NCBI GenBank assembly: GCA_034766995.1
Contig: CM068322.1
Location: 10,251,810 to 10,315,809 of the forward strand
Length of the DNA: 64,000 bases
Direction: 5' to 3'
Source: Acanthacorydalis orientalis
Lineage: Eukaryota; Arthropoda; Insecta; Megaloptera; Corydalidae
The notes below the pieces were generated by a model, which worked only from the letters and a program-made list of their open reading frames with translations, was not told the origin of the DNA and did no database searches. The position numbers and the translations under genes were made by a program. Positions 1 to 13,171 of the stretch are shown here, piece by piece (the first letter of the stretch is position 1; each line of letters opens with the position of its first letter).

Positions 1-1720
1 ATACTGTTATGTACTTATGAGAATGTTGTGTGTTAAATGAAATAAAATATAAGATACAGAGATGAGTTGTCTTAAATCGATTAAATGTTATGAAAGGTAA
101 AACATGTTAAAAAACGTGTATAACAGGAATGAACTAAAAGTAAATGTCATATACAAGAGAATACCAGAATACAGATATAACATTGAATGAGATAATATAA
201 ATCACGAGAAAAATGAGTTTAAACAGGTATAGAAAATGAATTGAAATATAAATTTTAATTACAGAAAACAGTTTATATTTGAACCGAGTAAGAAAAAAAG
301 AAGTTAATAAATGTATATTTGAAATAATTAATACTTTATGAGCATACACATCTATGTATTTCGTATGTCAGTTCTTTGTATAAATTGAAGCTTTTAAAAG
401 TCAATTTCATTTAAATAAATATTTTTTTTTAAATATTTCAAATTATGATCAAATAAAGTTTATAATAATGAGCTCACTAAAATAACATACTTATATTTTA
501 ATTATTACGAACGATTTTGTGAATGTTTTCTATAAAAGTAAAGCTCATTACATTAAATATTTTATTTGTATGAATTATTTTTATGATTTGCAATAACAAA
601 CAAAATGAATTTAAAATCTAACTGAAGGAGAAAAAAGCTGACATCATCAAAAATGAACTCATATGTGACCTTCGGGATTCAAACGGACTATATATAGTAA
701 ACATGAACAATGACTACACAGAAAGTAAACATAATAACGAAAAAATACCTTTTAATGACATTTAAACTGATCTATTAGTTTGGACAAAAGAACTAAGTGT
801 TTTGGATTTATCACTTATAAATATTTTTAATGAATAAACAATAGAAATAAACATTTGGAAATGAAATGAAATTATTAATTCCAGCTAAACAATAGATATT
901 TATACAGATTTTTTTACACAAGTCTTTGATAAATAAATTATATTTTTTAACTGACTTAGTTATAAATAGTCATCAATGAAACAGAATAAAATATTTGTTT
1001 TCCTTTCATTTATTTGAAGATATTGATTAGAAACGATGTGTATGTATGTAAAAAATACGTATAAAACTTATATAAACAAAAATATGGAAAATATGTTTAG
1101 AGAAGTTTTAAAAGTAGATAGAAAACAATGTAAAAAAAATTTAACTAAATTATAATTCATTATCTTCCTAACAATAAAATTGAATTATTGTTGAAAAACT
1201 GTTTAAATTAAATTGTTATTGAAATATAATTTAAATTTAAGCAAAAATAGAAATAGTATAAGCACGTATTGTCGTTTTCCTATACGTGTGTAGTGAATTG
1301 TAACGACAGATTGGATTTGTAAAGGAGCGAACTGTTCATAATGTCTAAGTTAATGTAGTTTGTCGGTAAAATTTGTCCTTGAACTGATCTTTGTTTGACC
1401 CACTCGTATACGTAGAAGTGGTCACTCTGTCTACATGATACCATGAAAGAGAGCTGCGATCAGAAAAGTGGTGTACCTAGTGGATAAATGGTGAAATATG
1501 TGGGTAAGTAGGCTGCCAAGGATAGTAGGTAACATTCATTCGTTCAATCAGATACGTTCTATGTTTGTCCATGGTCAAAAAATTCTGCGTATAAAACTAT
1601 GTTAGATATAAAATGTATGTTAATTAAATTTAAAAATTTTTTAAAAATGTGTATAGAATGAATACTATATGTAATATAAACTACTGATATTTCTAATCAT
1701 TATAAGAAATGTAAACGATA
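1..1720. other. AT-rich intergenic DNA, no gene seen
   Basis: Very AT-rich sequence with frequent stops in all frames. The stretch from about 1300 to 1560 is less AT-rich and contains words such as cactcgtatacgtagaag, but I see no open frame, splice pattern or transposon motif in it. No promoter or RNA gene can be supported. Confidence 0.6.
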
Positions 1721-1721
1721 T

Positions 1722-1741
1722 TTATATATATATATATATAT

Positions 1742-1808
<67 letters not shown>

Positions 1809-1809
1809 T
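1722..1809. repeat. Compound (TA)n/(CA)n microsatellite
   Basis: A TA array with two CA interruptions. It directly abuts the left end of the Tigger-like element, so the TA target of that element lies in or beside the array. Confidence 0.95.
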
Positions 1810-1810
1810 A

Positions 1811-2798
1811 CTATAATCCTTCTATTTATGCGGTCTCCATTTACATGAATTCACTTTAACTTGGTTACAATTTTTTTTAATTTTCAATAATCAACTAGAA
1901 ACAACATGTCGCCACAATGCATAAATTTATCATATTGTATTTATGATATATTGTATACACATTGCAATTATACAAATTTGGTAATTCCCCAATTTAATTT
2001 ATTCAGTAATCTTAGTAACAATCGTGTAGTAAATGTATGTAGTGTAGTAAAAATAAATAGTAAAAATAAGCAAATAAATAAATAAAATTAATAAATAGTA
2101 AAAATTTGTAGCAAGCGAGCATTATAAACCGTAGATACGCGATATATTAATAAATAATGGCGTTATCAAGGAGTACATTAAATAAAATGATTAAGAAAAA
2201 GACAAGAACTCATAAGTTTAGAAGTTAAATTAAAAATTATCCAGACATTAGAAAAAAGTGAAAAAAATAATAATGTTGCTTGGTTGTACAATCTTAACGA
2301 GTCTAGAATTCGCACGATAAAAAAAATGCTGACGCTATTAAAATGATAGTGGAAGAAGCCATACAAACGAGTTCCAAGATAGTGAAATCTCCAAGAAATA
2401 CTATTATGATAAAAATGGAAAAGTTATTAATTCAGTGGATAGAAGACAATAACATAAAGTACATTAGTATGGATATACGCATTATACAAAATAAGGCTGT
2501 CAATTTTTAATCAGTTGAAAAAATAAAATAATGAAAAGTAAAATGAAGAAGAAAATGAAAAAGGAGATGAAGAAAAGTCATTATCAGTACATCAAAATGT
2601 GTATATTTTTGTTATCAGTAGCTTTTTATATAGAAGTGTATTTAAAAAAAAACTTTAGTTAAAACTTTTCTACCTAAATAAAAGTAAAATATTTGAATAT
2701 ATGGAACAGATCTTTATTCTAAACACCTTTCTACGGCGGTTTTTATTTACCAGTTGTTTTCGTCGAACCAATTACTCGCGTAAATGGAGCGATTATAG
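1811..2798 (+). mobile_element. Tigger/pogo-type DNA transposon remnant
   Basis: The two ends are imperfect inverted repeats. The left end reads ctataatccttctatttatg and the reverse complement of the right end reads ctataatcgctccatttacg, with about 18 of 23 positions equal over the longer match. TA-rich arrays flank both ends, as expected for a TA-targeting Tc1/mariner/pogo element. Inside, on the plus strand, lies a broken DNA-binding domain of a Tigger transposase (see the pseudogene entry). No DDE catalytic core follows, so the copy is internally deleted and could only have moved with help from another element. The family assignment rests on the domain translation, and the exact ends are inferred. 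Confidence 0.7.
2190..2570 (+). pseudogene. Broken Tigger-like transposase, DNA-binding domain only
   Basis: Read in three frames, this stretch gives the two helix-turn-helix units of a Tigger/CENP-B type DNA-binding region. The first part contains LEVKLKIIQTLEKSEK and LNESRIRTIKK. After a one-base shift in a run of A it continues with NADAIKMIVEEA, SPRNTIMIKMEKLLIQWI and a CENP-B-like helix ending IIQNKAV. This order matches the N-terminal third of tigger transposable element-derived proteins. A stop and an acidic Glu/Lys-rich tail (about 2540-2580) follow, and the DDE domain is absent. At least two frameshifts and stops make it a pseudogene. The basis is my translation plus knowledge of the family. 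Confidence 0.7.
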
Positions 2799-2829
2799 TT
2801 TATATATATATATATATATATACAGATAT

Positions 2830-3401
2830 ATCATAATTAATATTTTAGGCTTTTGATAATGCATTCGAAATAAAAAAAAAATTCTATTTCTTTCCAGTTT
2901 CAAAAATTCAGTACTATTTTCTAGACATTTCGATTTTTTTTAATAAAATTATCTGGCTTATTGCTCTCATTCTGGACTTCATATTTCTTGACTCTCAATC
3001 AATAAATATTATATATTGCGAGTTTCGTGTCTTCTTTTATTTAACTATATTTTACTCATTTCCACTGCAAACTATTTACTCTCGTTTTATAAGAATTGTT
3101 TTGTTTTCAATTTAAATTTATTTTTTCTGCTTCGTTCAGTAATTTCAGTTGTATCTTCTACATATGCTGTTTAAAGTGAAGGAATTATTTTGTTATATAA
3201 GACTCATAATTTTATCACGTAGGCAGGAAGAAGTAAAATATATTGATCAAATACTTTCTAAAGTGGACATTTTGATTAAAATATTGAGGCATTCTAATAA
3301 ATTTTATTTTATTTTTATTATCTGAGAACTTCTATGAATGTTCAATTTTTGTTAATCAGTCGAATCAAATTTATTAAGAATTTATGAAATATGTTGATGT
3401 G

Positions 3402-3457
<56 letters not shown>

Positions 3458-5048
3458 GGAAAAATATACCGTAGTTTATTGTTTATATATATTTATTTAC
3501 TTGTGAGAATGATTGTTTTGGTTAATTTTGTTGATATAGTATTGAAAAATTATTATAAAGTTGAATGTATGCTATTATTTTCTGAAGATATGTTTGATGT
3601 GTTTATGAGTATAATTTTGGACATTTCTTAAATGCTTTCTTATATTGAAAAGTAACTATAATATATCATATATGCATTGATATTTCTTAATTTCTTCGAT
3701 TTACGTACGGAAATGATCATTGTATTATAGTTTTCATAAATGAATTTTATTCTGAATTTTTCTCTTTTTCTTTTACTTTAAAGACAATAAAAATTCTGAT
3801 TAAAAATAATTATACATTATCTTTGATTATACGCATTTCGAAAAATTTATTATCATCCTCAAAGCACTAAATTAGGGAAGAAAACTTTCAAAGATACAAA
3901 ATAATAAAGAATCCCTAACTTGGTATTCTAAGATTAATAAAATCTCCATTCCATCTAACTACACACAAGTAATAATTAAAAACGATCGATAATCATTTGT
4001 TAAATATTTTTAATTAGAATTTTTTATGGTTTGTGAAGTGAACAAAAAATTAATTTGTGAAAGAAAATTTTAGCGCAGCAACAGAATATTAGACTGTAAT
4101 CATATTAATTTTTAAAATTGAATGGTAAATTGGGGTAGTATATTAGCCAATCTTGATATATTATTTATGCTTCAGATATAGCGTTAGAAGAAACTTCAAA
4201 GCAACGTCATAGTGAATAAAATGTATTTGCTAGTAGAAAGATATAATCTTTTTAATCATACACAAAAAAAGATTTGTTGCTTATATTTTTTGTCAGTTCT
4301 CCGAGGATAATGGCATAGTCATTGAAATGTAAAACAGAATACACTCTGTAGTTGTAGCATTGTATTTAAATTCAGTTTTACTATTTAATCTTTTATTTAT
4401 CCCACAAACCATATTTTTTTTTATCAAAAATGATTAATTATATATTAAATAGTAACTGATAATTAGCCAATTTTAATTGTTTAAATTCATTTTGATGCCG
4501 ATTCTATCACAATATAAGCTGAAAGGTACAGAAAAATCTGATTTTTCTATACATCAACCTGAGGTTGATGTTTATTGACATGTGTATGAGCTACAATCAA
4601 AAATGTTGAAGTATACTTTATTGAACTTTTTGATCAGAGTATACTAACATATAACTGACTTAAGTTTATTCTATATTCATAGCAAATTCATGAAATTTGT
4701 ACTAATGACAATTTTTATCAAAACAATTTTTTAAAATAATTATACCCATGTTTTATATCTAATTTATAATGATGATATAATTTTGAATAAAGTTATTTGA
4801 TCATTTGTGTACCAATTACATATTATCATATTCTTCCACGTGGTGGTATAGGGAAGTTTCATTTAATTAACCATTATTTTAATTGCTGAAATTAATTTAA
4901 AAGATAGATAATAGATATTCTCAGTTACTAGCTATTAAGGTTTGAGATACGGTAAATAGTTGTAATTACTTATCGATTATCATTAGAGACTAGAATTGTG
5001 GAAATTAGGGAGTGCATGTTTTTTCAAAAAAGTTGATATATTCATCCA
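2830..5048. other. AT-rich intergenic DNA
   Basis: No gene is seen. A (TA)n array lies at 3405-3452. The sequence near 4020-4075 (words ttatggtttgtgaagtgaac and ttaatttgtgaaag) resembles the 3' part of the looser dispersed repeat family described at 27180-27310. Confidence 0.5.
3405..3452. repeat. (TA)n microsatellite
   Basis: An uninterrupted TA array of about 48 bases. Confidence 0.95.
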
Positions 5049-5050
<2 letters not shown>

Positions 5051-5099
<49 letters not shown>

Positions 5100-5104
5100 T
5101 GTAT
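5051..5104. repeat. (TA)n/(TATG)n microsatellite
   Basis: A TA array that passes into TATG repeats, about 50 bases upstream of the first Hsmar1-like mariner copy. Confidence 0.95.
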
Positions 5105-5155
5105 AACGAAAGATGGGTCGCGAATAAACTGAAATTTAAGATATTTTTTTTAACA

Positions 5156-5707
5156 TTAGGTTGGTAGAAAAATAATTGGGGTTTTTGTTTTCTGAATTCT
5201 AGACTTCATTTTCTTTCAGTGAAAGTGTTATTTCATCGGATTCATGTTAATATCATTTTAAAGTGTATTTTCGTTCTGCATTTTGGTAACATCGACGTTG
5301 GTTTTGTTATTAATTTTGCTTCAAATTGATCTATTGAATTAAAAATTGAAAAGAAGCAAATAAGAGCATTTTTTTGTATGAGTTCAAAACGGGTGATAAA
5401 GCAGCAAAACCTGCACGTAAATTAAACGACGCTTTTGGTGTGGGTACGGTTAAGGAATGTACTGTGCAATGATGATTCCAAAAATTGCGTGCTGGGAACA
5501 AGAAGATGAGAAGTTCGCGGCCGTCCTTCAGATCATAACGACCAACTGAAGACTAGTAGAAAAGGAACAGCGCATAGCAATTCAAGATCTTGCACAAAAG
5601 TTAGGCGTTAGTCATCGAACAGTTCTGGACCACTTGAAATCACTTAAATTAAAAAATATATATGAATTTGAAGGTCATAAACTATAAAAAATTTTCTACC
5701 TACTTAA
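5156..5707 (+). mobile_element. Internally deleted Hsmar1-like mariner, copy 1
   Basis: The left end ttaggttggtagaaaa and the reverse complement of the right end ttaagtaggtagaaaa match at 14 of 16 positions and are of the Hsmar1/cecropia-type mariner terminal repeat. The body keeps the 5' untranslated part and the transposase start. With frame repair by eye it reads MEKKQIRAFF, then a variant of the AAETARNINDAFGEGT helix, WFQKLRAG, and IAIQDLAQKLGVSHRTVLDH. It then jumps to the last codons and the 3' end, so the whole catalytic domain is missing. Length is 552 bases against about 1.28 kb for a full element. Copies 3 and 4 share the same jump, which marks a non-autonomous lineage. Confidence 0.85.
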
Positions 5708-6317
5708 TAGTTTGTTAAATAATTGATACCATTGTTTTTACAACTTTAATATAAGTAAGATAATTTTTGAAAGTTAAAATTTTAAATGTATTTGCGGTCT
5801 TTTTGAAATACCATTTTCTATTTTTATATTTTCAGTTGGGCATATAGTGATATAGAATAAGTTTATGAATAATTCTTTTTATGAAAAAGAAAGGTTTCAA
5901 AAAAAGTGAATGACAGAGTTTAATTATAACAAGTTGTAAAAAAATGTATGTGAAATTTTTGTAAACAACTTCTTTTAAAAAAGTACATACGAGTACTACC
6001 GTTGGTACGAAAAAGTTAATATTTTGAAGTGAATAATGGATTAAAATTTTCGAAGAAGATCAAAGGATTCAATATGTAAACAGAAAATCAATATTAAGAC
6101 AATTTGGTGAATTCAAAACCAAAAATAAACAAATTTATATATTACAGTAGTTTCAGTGCTAGTATCAAAAAAGAGAGACCTTTAAGAAAAAAAATAGTTT
6201 TCGATAAAGAAAATTAGATATTTTACGATTAAATTTTATAAAAAAAGATTGTGTTGTTGAAAAAGACAAGAGCTACTTTGTAGCTAACTTCGTAAAAGCC
6301 CAAATATTCAACCTAAA

Positions 6318-6372
<55 letters not shown>

Positions 6373-7136
6373 ATTTCACTAATCGGATTGTGGATATATT
6401 ATAAGTGAATTTCAAAACATCTTCAAGAGTTTATGAATGATTCATTTTTCTTCTGAAAAGAAGATAAGGTGTAATTTTAAATTAAGTTAACATTATGTCG
6501 TCTTTTTTGGAAATTGAAGAAAAATTGAAGAAACTAATAGAGTAGTCATATGGAATGTACCTTATAGAGTAGACTTAGTGCTTTTGTATTATCATGTTTT
6601 CCATTACGATTCCATTGAATAAAAAATTACAATCTCCTTATTATTGAACAACATGACTTTTTTCTTGTTTATTTTATTTATTTCTTATCGATTAATCGAT
6701 TTACAGTTCAGTTTACGATTTCGCTTCCTCTTTCTGATTTTTTAATTTTCTATAGATTATAATTATATTATATTTATAGTAAATAATAAAAAATATATTT
6801 GTGAAAAAATGTCATTTAAGAATATAATACGAACAGAGTGTGAAGCAAAAAGTTGATTTATCTTATTATAATATAAAAATATAGTTCACACTTTCCTTTC
6901 TTTTTAAAGAGAATTGTTAATGGCTTTATAAAATGTTATTCTTAAATTTTACACTCCTTTTTAATCTAGAAACGAAATTTTAAACTAAACTACTGACACT
7001 TTTCATGGCTCACTAAATGTTTCGCGAAATCACGTAGTAGAAATTAATCCCTCGAGTGACATTAAGATAATCTCGGTTAAAGAAAAAAAGCAACAACTGA
7101 GCAAGTTAGTTTTTATTAAATGAAGCAGATATTCAA
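5708..7136. other. AT-rich intergenic DNA
   Basis: No gene or element is recognised. A (TA)n array of about 50 bases lies at 6321-6370. The stretch 7010-7136 is less AT-rich and leads into the candidate first exon at 7137. Confidence 0.5.
6321..6370. repeat. (TA)n microsatellite
   Basis: A TA array of about 50 bases. Confidence 0.95.
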
Positions 7137-7180
7137 ATGGCGGAGACTAGAGTTCGTAACGCCAACTTGGAAGATGTGGT
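7137..7180 (+). CDS. Candidate short first coding exon
   Basis: ATG in a favourable context (tcaaATGG) opens 14 codons reading MAETRVRNANLEDV. The exon then ends in phase 2 at a strong splice donor (ggt|gtaagtt). The codons are clearly more GC-rich than the surroundings, and the leader 7010-7136 is also less AT-rich. The peptide has the flavour of the first strand of a GNAT-type acetyltransferase (pattern xxRxAxxEDV), but fifteen residues cannot establish that. No downstream exon was recognised on the plus strand. It may be a real first exon of a gene with a long intron, or chance. This is an inference from local signals only. Confidence 0.3.
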
Positions 7181-7457
7181 GTAAGTTAAAATTACTTTCG
7201 TCTAGAGTTCAAATTCGTTTTTACTAACGCTTGTTAAGTGACGCTCAGTTTATTTTATATGTAGAGCTGTATTCACACGTTTATAAGAAAATTTAGGATT
7301 CGTGTTTTGTAATTGTAAATTATAATTTGGATTAAATACACTAACTTACAAGAAAATAATCTTTTTAATCTCTTTATTTGAAATTAACTACAATGAAATT
7401 TTCTTCAGCTTATTGAGTAGGACACCTTTAGTTCCTGTTCTTTTCTCATCCATATAA

Positions 7458-7507
<50 letters not shown>

Positions 7508-9000
7508 AAATTAATTTTTACTAAAATAATTTAGGTATATTATTTTATAGATTAAGGAATATTTCAACCATTTAGAGTAGAAAATTAAAAAAAATCTTGT
7601 TAAATTTAATAAAAATAAGCAATATTTAATATTATAAAATTTTTTGTTTAGTTATTAAGCGATATTATTTTATTAACAAACTTTCCTTTCAAAATGTCCT
7701 GATAATACTCTTTTCTCACAAGAAGAGGTAATTTATTTTATAATATATGTTTAAACAATAATAAAAACGAGAAAAGTAAATTATAATTAAATGTACTTTA
7801 CAAAAATTAAAGAACACACAATATAAATGCAAAATAAAAAATTAGAAATGTGTTTAATTATATTTGTTTACTTTATTATTTGTAATTACAATTTGTTTAC
7901 ATTAAAGAGTATTGATTTTTCAGATATATTCAAGATAAGTTATATTTGGTTTTTTAATTATATATATATATAAATTATGTGCTCACCACTAACATAGATT
8001 TAATATTTATAATTCGTAAAATTAATACTTTATAATTGAATCTGTATTTTATAAACAATGAGCTCACAGAAACATTAAATAAACACGGAACAATATTTCA
8101 TAGAAAATATTAATGACTTGTTTTTCACATTCCTATCGTAATCCTACTGGTCACAAACTTAAAATAAAATAGCGTAATTTATTACACAGAACTTAGTAAA
8201 ATAAACGCTTGAAAATTCAAATACACCAAATATTATGATATCTGAACTTGTAGTAACAATTAGTTATAAGAGCATATTATACTATTGCTGTGCTTGAAAT
8301 TTTGGTTACAAATATTTTTTTATCAAATCCTTGTCATTTAATTTATATATACAAATGGAAGTGTCTGTTTTCAAAACAACTTGAAATTAAATTTAACATA
8401 GATTTAGTTCAATTATAAATTAGTTCTATTTTTTATTGCACATACACTTATGTGTTTTGTTTTATTCATAAACCGTAATAACTATTTACCTAGACTTCGG
8501 ACGAGTATTTATATAGTAGTATTGAAATGTAAGTACTCTAGAGTACTTATGCGAGAGTAGTTATATATTCTAGAATTTTTGAAGTAAAGTAATTTTCTTC
8601 AGTAAATAAAAGACGAATAAAGTAAATTAAATAAACTCTTATCTACTATTTTAACAGACAGAATTTAAATGAGAGAATATGTCGTCAGTTTTTGAAAAAT
8701 TAACATTTTGTAATTACATTTAGTTGATCAAATATATTTAAATCGTAATACAGATTATTAGATAAACTATCTTTTATTGTTTCTATTGACAAAAGTGGCG
8801 TAATAGTAGCCAACTAATTTACTATAGACCAAATTAATTTAAATTTATAATTCATTATTATTTACGGTTTCTTGAAGTAATAACAAAATTTTAAAATTAG
8901 TTAATATTGAGCGTGTGTTAATTACAAGAAAATATATGCTTATTTTATTACGAGAGTCAGTTAAAATAAACCAAACTTTTTTCCTACTACTGAACTAGCG
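7181..9000. other. AT-rich intergenic or intronic DNA
   Basis: Contains a compound (TA)n/(TG)n array at 7451-7507 and otherwise featureless AT-rich sequence. If the exon at 7137 is real, this is its first intron. Confidence 0.5.
7451..7507. repeat. Compound (TA)n/(TG)n microsatellite
   Basis: TA units pass directly into TG units. Confidence 0.95.
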
Positions 9001-9350
9001 AATGTTAGCGAATGAGACCGCGTGGGGATATTAGTGGGGATCTCTAGACTCATTCCTTGCCGTGAATATGATCTCGAATTCGTTTCTTTAATAGCTAGTA
9101 CGATGAGAGGGCAAGCAATACCTAGGATTGTTGCGCAACGCATTATAATAGTTTTTAACGAATGAAAACGTGAAACCGATTGTACTTTTGCGGAGATTAC
9201 CTGAGCAGTTCGGGAATGAAACGTTATCGAAGTGTTTATATGTCATAAGGCGTTCATTGGTGAACGTTATAACGTGTAAAATTTAACGCATCCTCGTCAG
9301 CTCAAAACTAGCATCACACCAGACATTTTGCACCACACCACATAAAATTC
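9000..9350. other. Moderate-GC island, unassigned
   Basis: About 350 bases with visibly higher GC, including the close repeat tagcgaatgt/tagcgaatga and the inverted words gttcattggtgaac. A minus-strand frame of 60 codons at 8961-9143 shows no domain I recognise. It could be conserved non-coding DNA or an old transposon piece. Confidence 0.35.
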
Positions 9351-9646
9351 AGACAAATTCAATTAAACTAGTCTAATCATTTTTACAATAACTCACTTAA
9401 TTATAAAATTTAATTTAAATCGTTAAAAAATATGTATATGAATATTGCGAATAAATTTATCTGTCTAATACTATGTTGTAAAATAAATATCATTATTTGG
9501 TAAATAGCAGTTATCTTCTATCTTGTATCATGATATGAAGGATTTGCCAATAGGGATGTGCTTTCTGAAGTTATATTTCAGAGATTTCACAATAATAGGT
9601 GATTTTTTTTGTGACATTTGTTAAGTTGACGTAGCCATTTTTAGTT

Positions 9647-10710
9647 ATGGATTCATATACAACCAAGCAACGCATTAAAATAATACAATTGTATCATGAA
9701 AATGGTCTTCTAAAAAAAATACATTTTGTAAATTAGGTAAAATTAATTCTCGATATACTCATCCATCTGAATTCTTCGATTAGTAAGTACATTTGAAGAG
9801 ACTGAATGAGTTTAAGATAAAAAAAACACCAACATGTGTTCTTAGTGCTCGTTCTGAAGAACAATTGACTTGGTTCGTGAAAGTGTATCGGAAGAGTCAG
9901 AAATGTAAATTCCACGACGTTCAAAGCAATTGGGCCTTTGATAGACGACCACATGGCGTATTTTGCTCAATAAATTATCGCTGAAGACCTATAAAGTTCA
10001 ATTAATACAAAAATTGAATCTAGCAGTCATTCACTGCGTCGGAGATTTGTTAATTGAATACTGGAACAACAACACGGTTTTTCTGAAAAAGTTATCTTTA
10101 GCGCTGAGACTTATTTCGAATTCTCTGGCTACGTTAACAAGCAAAATGAGAGAATCTGGAGTCAAGAAAACCTGAGGATGATCATTGAGAAGCCACTGCA
10201 TACAGAAAGAGTGACTGTTTAGTATGCATTTTGATCCGATGGAGACATTGGTATTTACTTTTTTAAGAATCAAGCTGGTAAAGCGATAACTGTCAATGGA
10301 GATACATACTGAAACGTGATAAACATTTTTTTGTGGGCAGAATTGGATGATTTTTTTTGGAGGACATATGATTCCAGTAGGATGATGCAACAAGTCAGAC
10401 GGCAGATGAAACAATTGATTTGTTGAGGAAGAAACATACTGGTCACGTTATTTCTTGAAATATTAACATTAATTGGTTGCCGAGATCCTGATATTTAACA
10501 CCGTTGACTACTTTCTTTGGGATCACGTTAAAGGACTGGTGTATACCAATAATCCTAAAACAGCTTCCGACCTAAAATATGAAATCCGAAGAGTAATTGG
10601 TAAAACCCAGCTCCCAGTTGTGTAGGGACTTTATTGAAAATTTTAACAAAATAATGGTTACTTGTAAGAAGCACGCGATGGTCATATAAATGGAATACCC
10701 CACTATTATT
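9647..10710 (+). pseudogene. Decayed IS630/Tc1-like DDE transposase
   Basis: The start reads MDSYTTKQRIKIIQLYHENG, a helix-turn-helix opening of the arthropod IS630/Tc1-like transposases related to mariner. Fragments in shifting frames keep family order: SARSEEQL at about 9855, LKTYKVQLIQKL at about 9980, IFSAETYFEF at about 10085, VNKQNERIWSQENLRM, DDATSQTADETIDLL at about 10380, and DYFLWDHVKGLVY with a C-terminal IRRVIGK helix near 10600. The first catalytic Asp reads Ala (family IFSDEAHF). The second and third are visible in different frames. Many stops and shifts make it dead. Terminal repeats were not identified with confidence, so the limits given are those of the coding relic. Confidence 0.75.
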
Positions 10711-10953
10711 TACAACAAAGTAATTTGAAATTTTAGCGCAAATTCTGTGTTTTATTTTAAATTAAAATATTACGTTCTTATTGTAAAACCCTACACATAT
10801 TATGAAGTAGTAAACCGAATAGACTTGCACAGCTCATTGTAGAAATGAAGAATAATATGTTTTTGTATGTGTAAAGATTCAATACATAAAAATCTACAAA
10901 AAAATAATGACTAACAGTTATTTTCATTTTTCATTCATTTGTAATGAATGAAT

Positions 10954-11080
<127 letters not shown>

Positions 11081-11519
11081 AACAATACAAATTTATACAC
11101 TCACTCAATATAAATTAATACACTCAGTAGTGTGTTGTTGCACTATTGAGTGTATCGCTCAAACTATTGAATAAAAAGGCTAATTAAAGCTATGTTATAG
11201 GATTAGATACCTTAAATTTTCGATTGAATAAAGTACCGTAGTACTAAAGTTTTAAAAAGTGTGTGCGAAAGAAATGTTTTCGCCTAAAACACAAAAATGT
11301 AGTTAAAAAAATCTTCAAATTTTCATACATATAAATTAAAAAAATGTAAATGAAAATACAAAACACTTATATAGAAACTTTGCGATCGATAATTTCCATT
11401 TATTCGTAAATGAAATATTTACATACACTTTAAAAACTTTTAGAAGTATATGAACTAGATTCAAAGGAATATGTTTTTTTTTTCATTTTAAAACAAGTTC
11501 AAAATTAAATGCTATGTTT

Positions 11520-11860
11520 GTTGAATGTAATGGTGGTGTCATTCGTGTTATTCAAGTGGCGCCTCTATTCGCCGAGTAGTATAAGCAAACGAACAAGCGT
11601 ACAGAAGGTCTATGGTTCTGTAGCTTTCATGATATACGCGCAGAGTATCACTTGTGAAAATGCCGTATGAATATTAAACGGCAAACTTTTGTTTGTGCAC
11701 ACACCATCATTCTCTCAATAGCACTTATATTCTTTTTCGCGTTGGCCGCGAATTGTTCTCTACGCGTGCCGTTTGTTTTAAATTCAAAAGTAAGTTGTTG
11801 TACCTCCGAGTCACCTACTGAGAAAAGCATCAAGATACGCTGACACTTTCATCATAGATT
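11520..11860. other. Moderate-GC island, possible old transposon end
   Basis: About 340 bases of higher GC. It contains tggcgcctctattcgccgag, reminiscent of the leader of some mariners, and a minus-strand open frame of 61 codons (11648-11833) with no motif I can place. No terminal repeats were found. It could be a degraded element or conserved non-coding DNA. Confidence 0.3.
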
Positions 11861-11926
11861 TAACATCTATGAACGGATAAAACATATTTTGGAAGAAAAA
11901 TCAACATTTTATGTATGTTCTATAGT

Positions 11927-11927
<1 letters not shown>

Positions 11928-11957
<30 letters not shown>

Positions 11958-11996
11958 CTTAAGTATGTGTGTGTGTGTGTATGAGAAAGAGAGCGA
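11928..11996. repeat. (TA)n, (TG)n and GA-rich array
   Basis: A TA array, then a short spacer, (TG)n, and a GA-rich tract. Confidence 0.9.
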
Positions 11997-13171
11997 GATT
12001 ATATATGTAATGATTAATATCCAAGTGGCTGCAAGTTTGAATAAAAACTGAGTCTGTAGCTGATGTTCATTATCAAAAAGTAGTACTTTTAACATTATAA
12101 AAAGTTTTTAATCTAAATAATTAATGAATGATTATTTTCTAATTTGATATTATTATTCACATTTTGTACACGGAAGCATTATCCTCAAACCACAAACATA
12201 AAAATATTTTTTATTCACTTTAATTACCACATTTAATTTTTATAATTATACAATAAATGGTAATAATTATTGCACAATAATATTAATAAAAAATCAATTA
12301 TAATTATATTAGAAATATAATAAAATAAACGTATTCTTTAATTATGAAGAATATTAAAATAAAATTAAAAACAACAGAAATAAAATGGAATATTTTTAAA
12401 AGGCGTATAATTCTTTTTTACAATTTATATCTAGTTATACGTTACATTTGTTTTAAATTTTATTTATGTTAAAAATAATAAAAGCAATAGTGAAAATTAA
12501 AACCATTTTAAAAGTATAATAAGCCATCATCCAGCTTTATTAGAATCCAATATGGTTTGTGTTACAAATGGAAACAGATAAAAATTCGAGAACTATTTTT
12601 GATGGGTTTGATTTTTATTAATATTAAATATTGGCAAAATATTTCAATTAGATGCAGTCAATTAAATTGATATCGTTTAACTAGCAAAGATAAATAAGTA
12701 TGAATCTATTTTATAAATCAAAATCCAAATATATTTCATGATAGTAAGAATGGATAAAAGTAATCAAGCTTCAAACCAATCATGATATTGTAAACAGAAT
12801 TTTATTGTGAAGCTACAGGATAAACGGTCCATAAGGGGACTACATGAGTCCTTGCTACAACTGATTATATTGCATAACAATTATCTTTGATTTATAAGTA
12901 CACTGGCTTTGCCGTATTCGATAAGAAGAAGATTCGAAATATAATAATAATTTTTTGATATATTAAAAGAAAATCAAAGAAAAAAAAACATTTAATTGAA
13001 TTCCACTTTATAAAATTCATTATTTTTTAATCTGCTGCTAGATAATCCAATTAGCCTGTTCGATAATTTAGATGTAAACGACGTACAACCAGTTATTTTT
13101 TGGATAAATCCACTCTTGCCTATTTAAGGCACTAGACTTGATATGTATCAATAATAAAATTAGAATTGGTG

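Noticed and set aside
10031..10414. Minus-strand open frame of 127 codons
   Set aside because: Antisense to the IS630-like relic, whose motifs on the plus strand account for the sequence.
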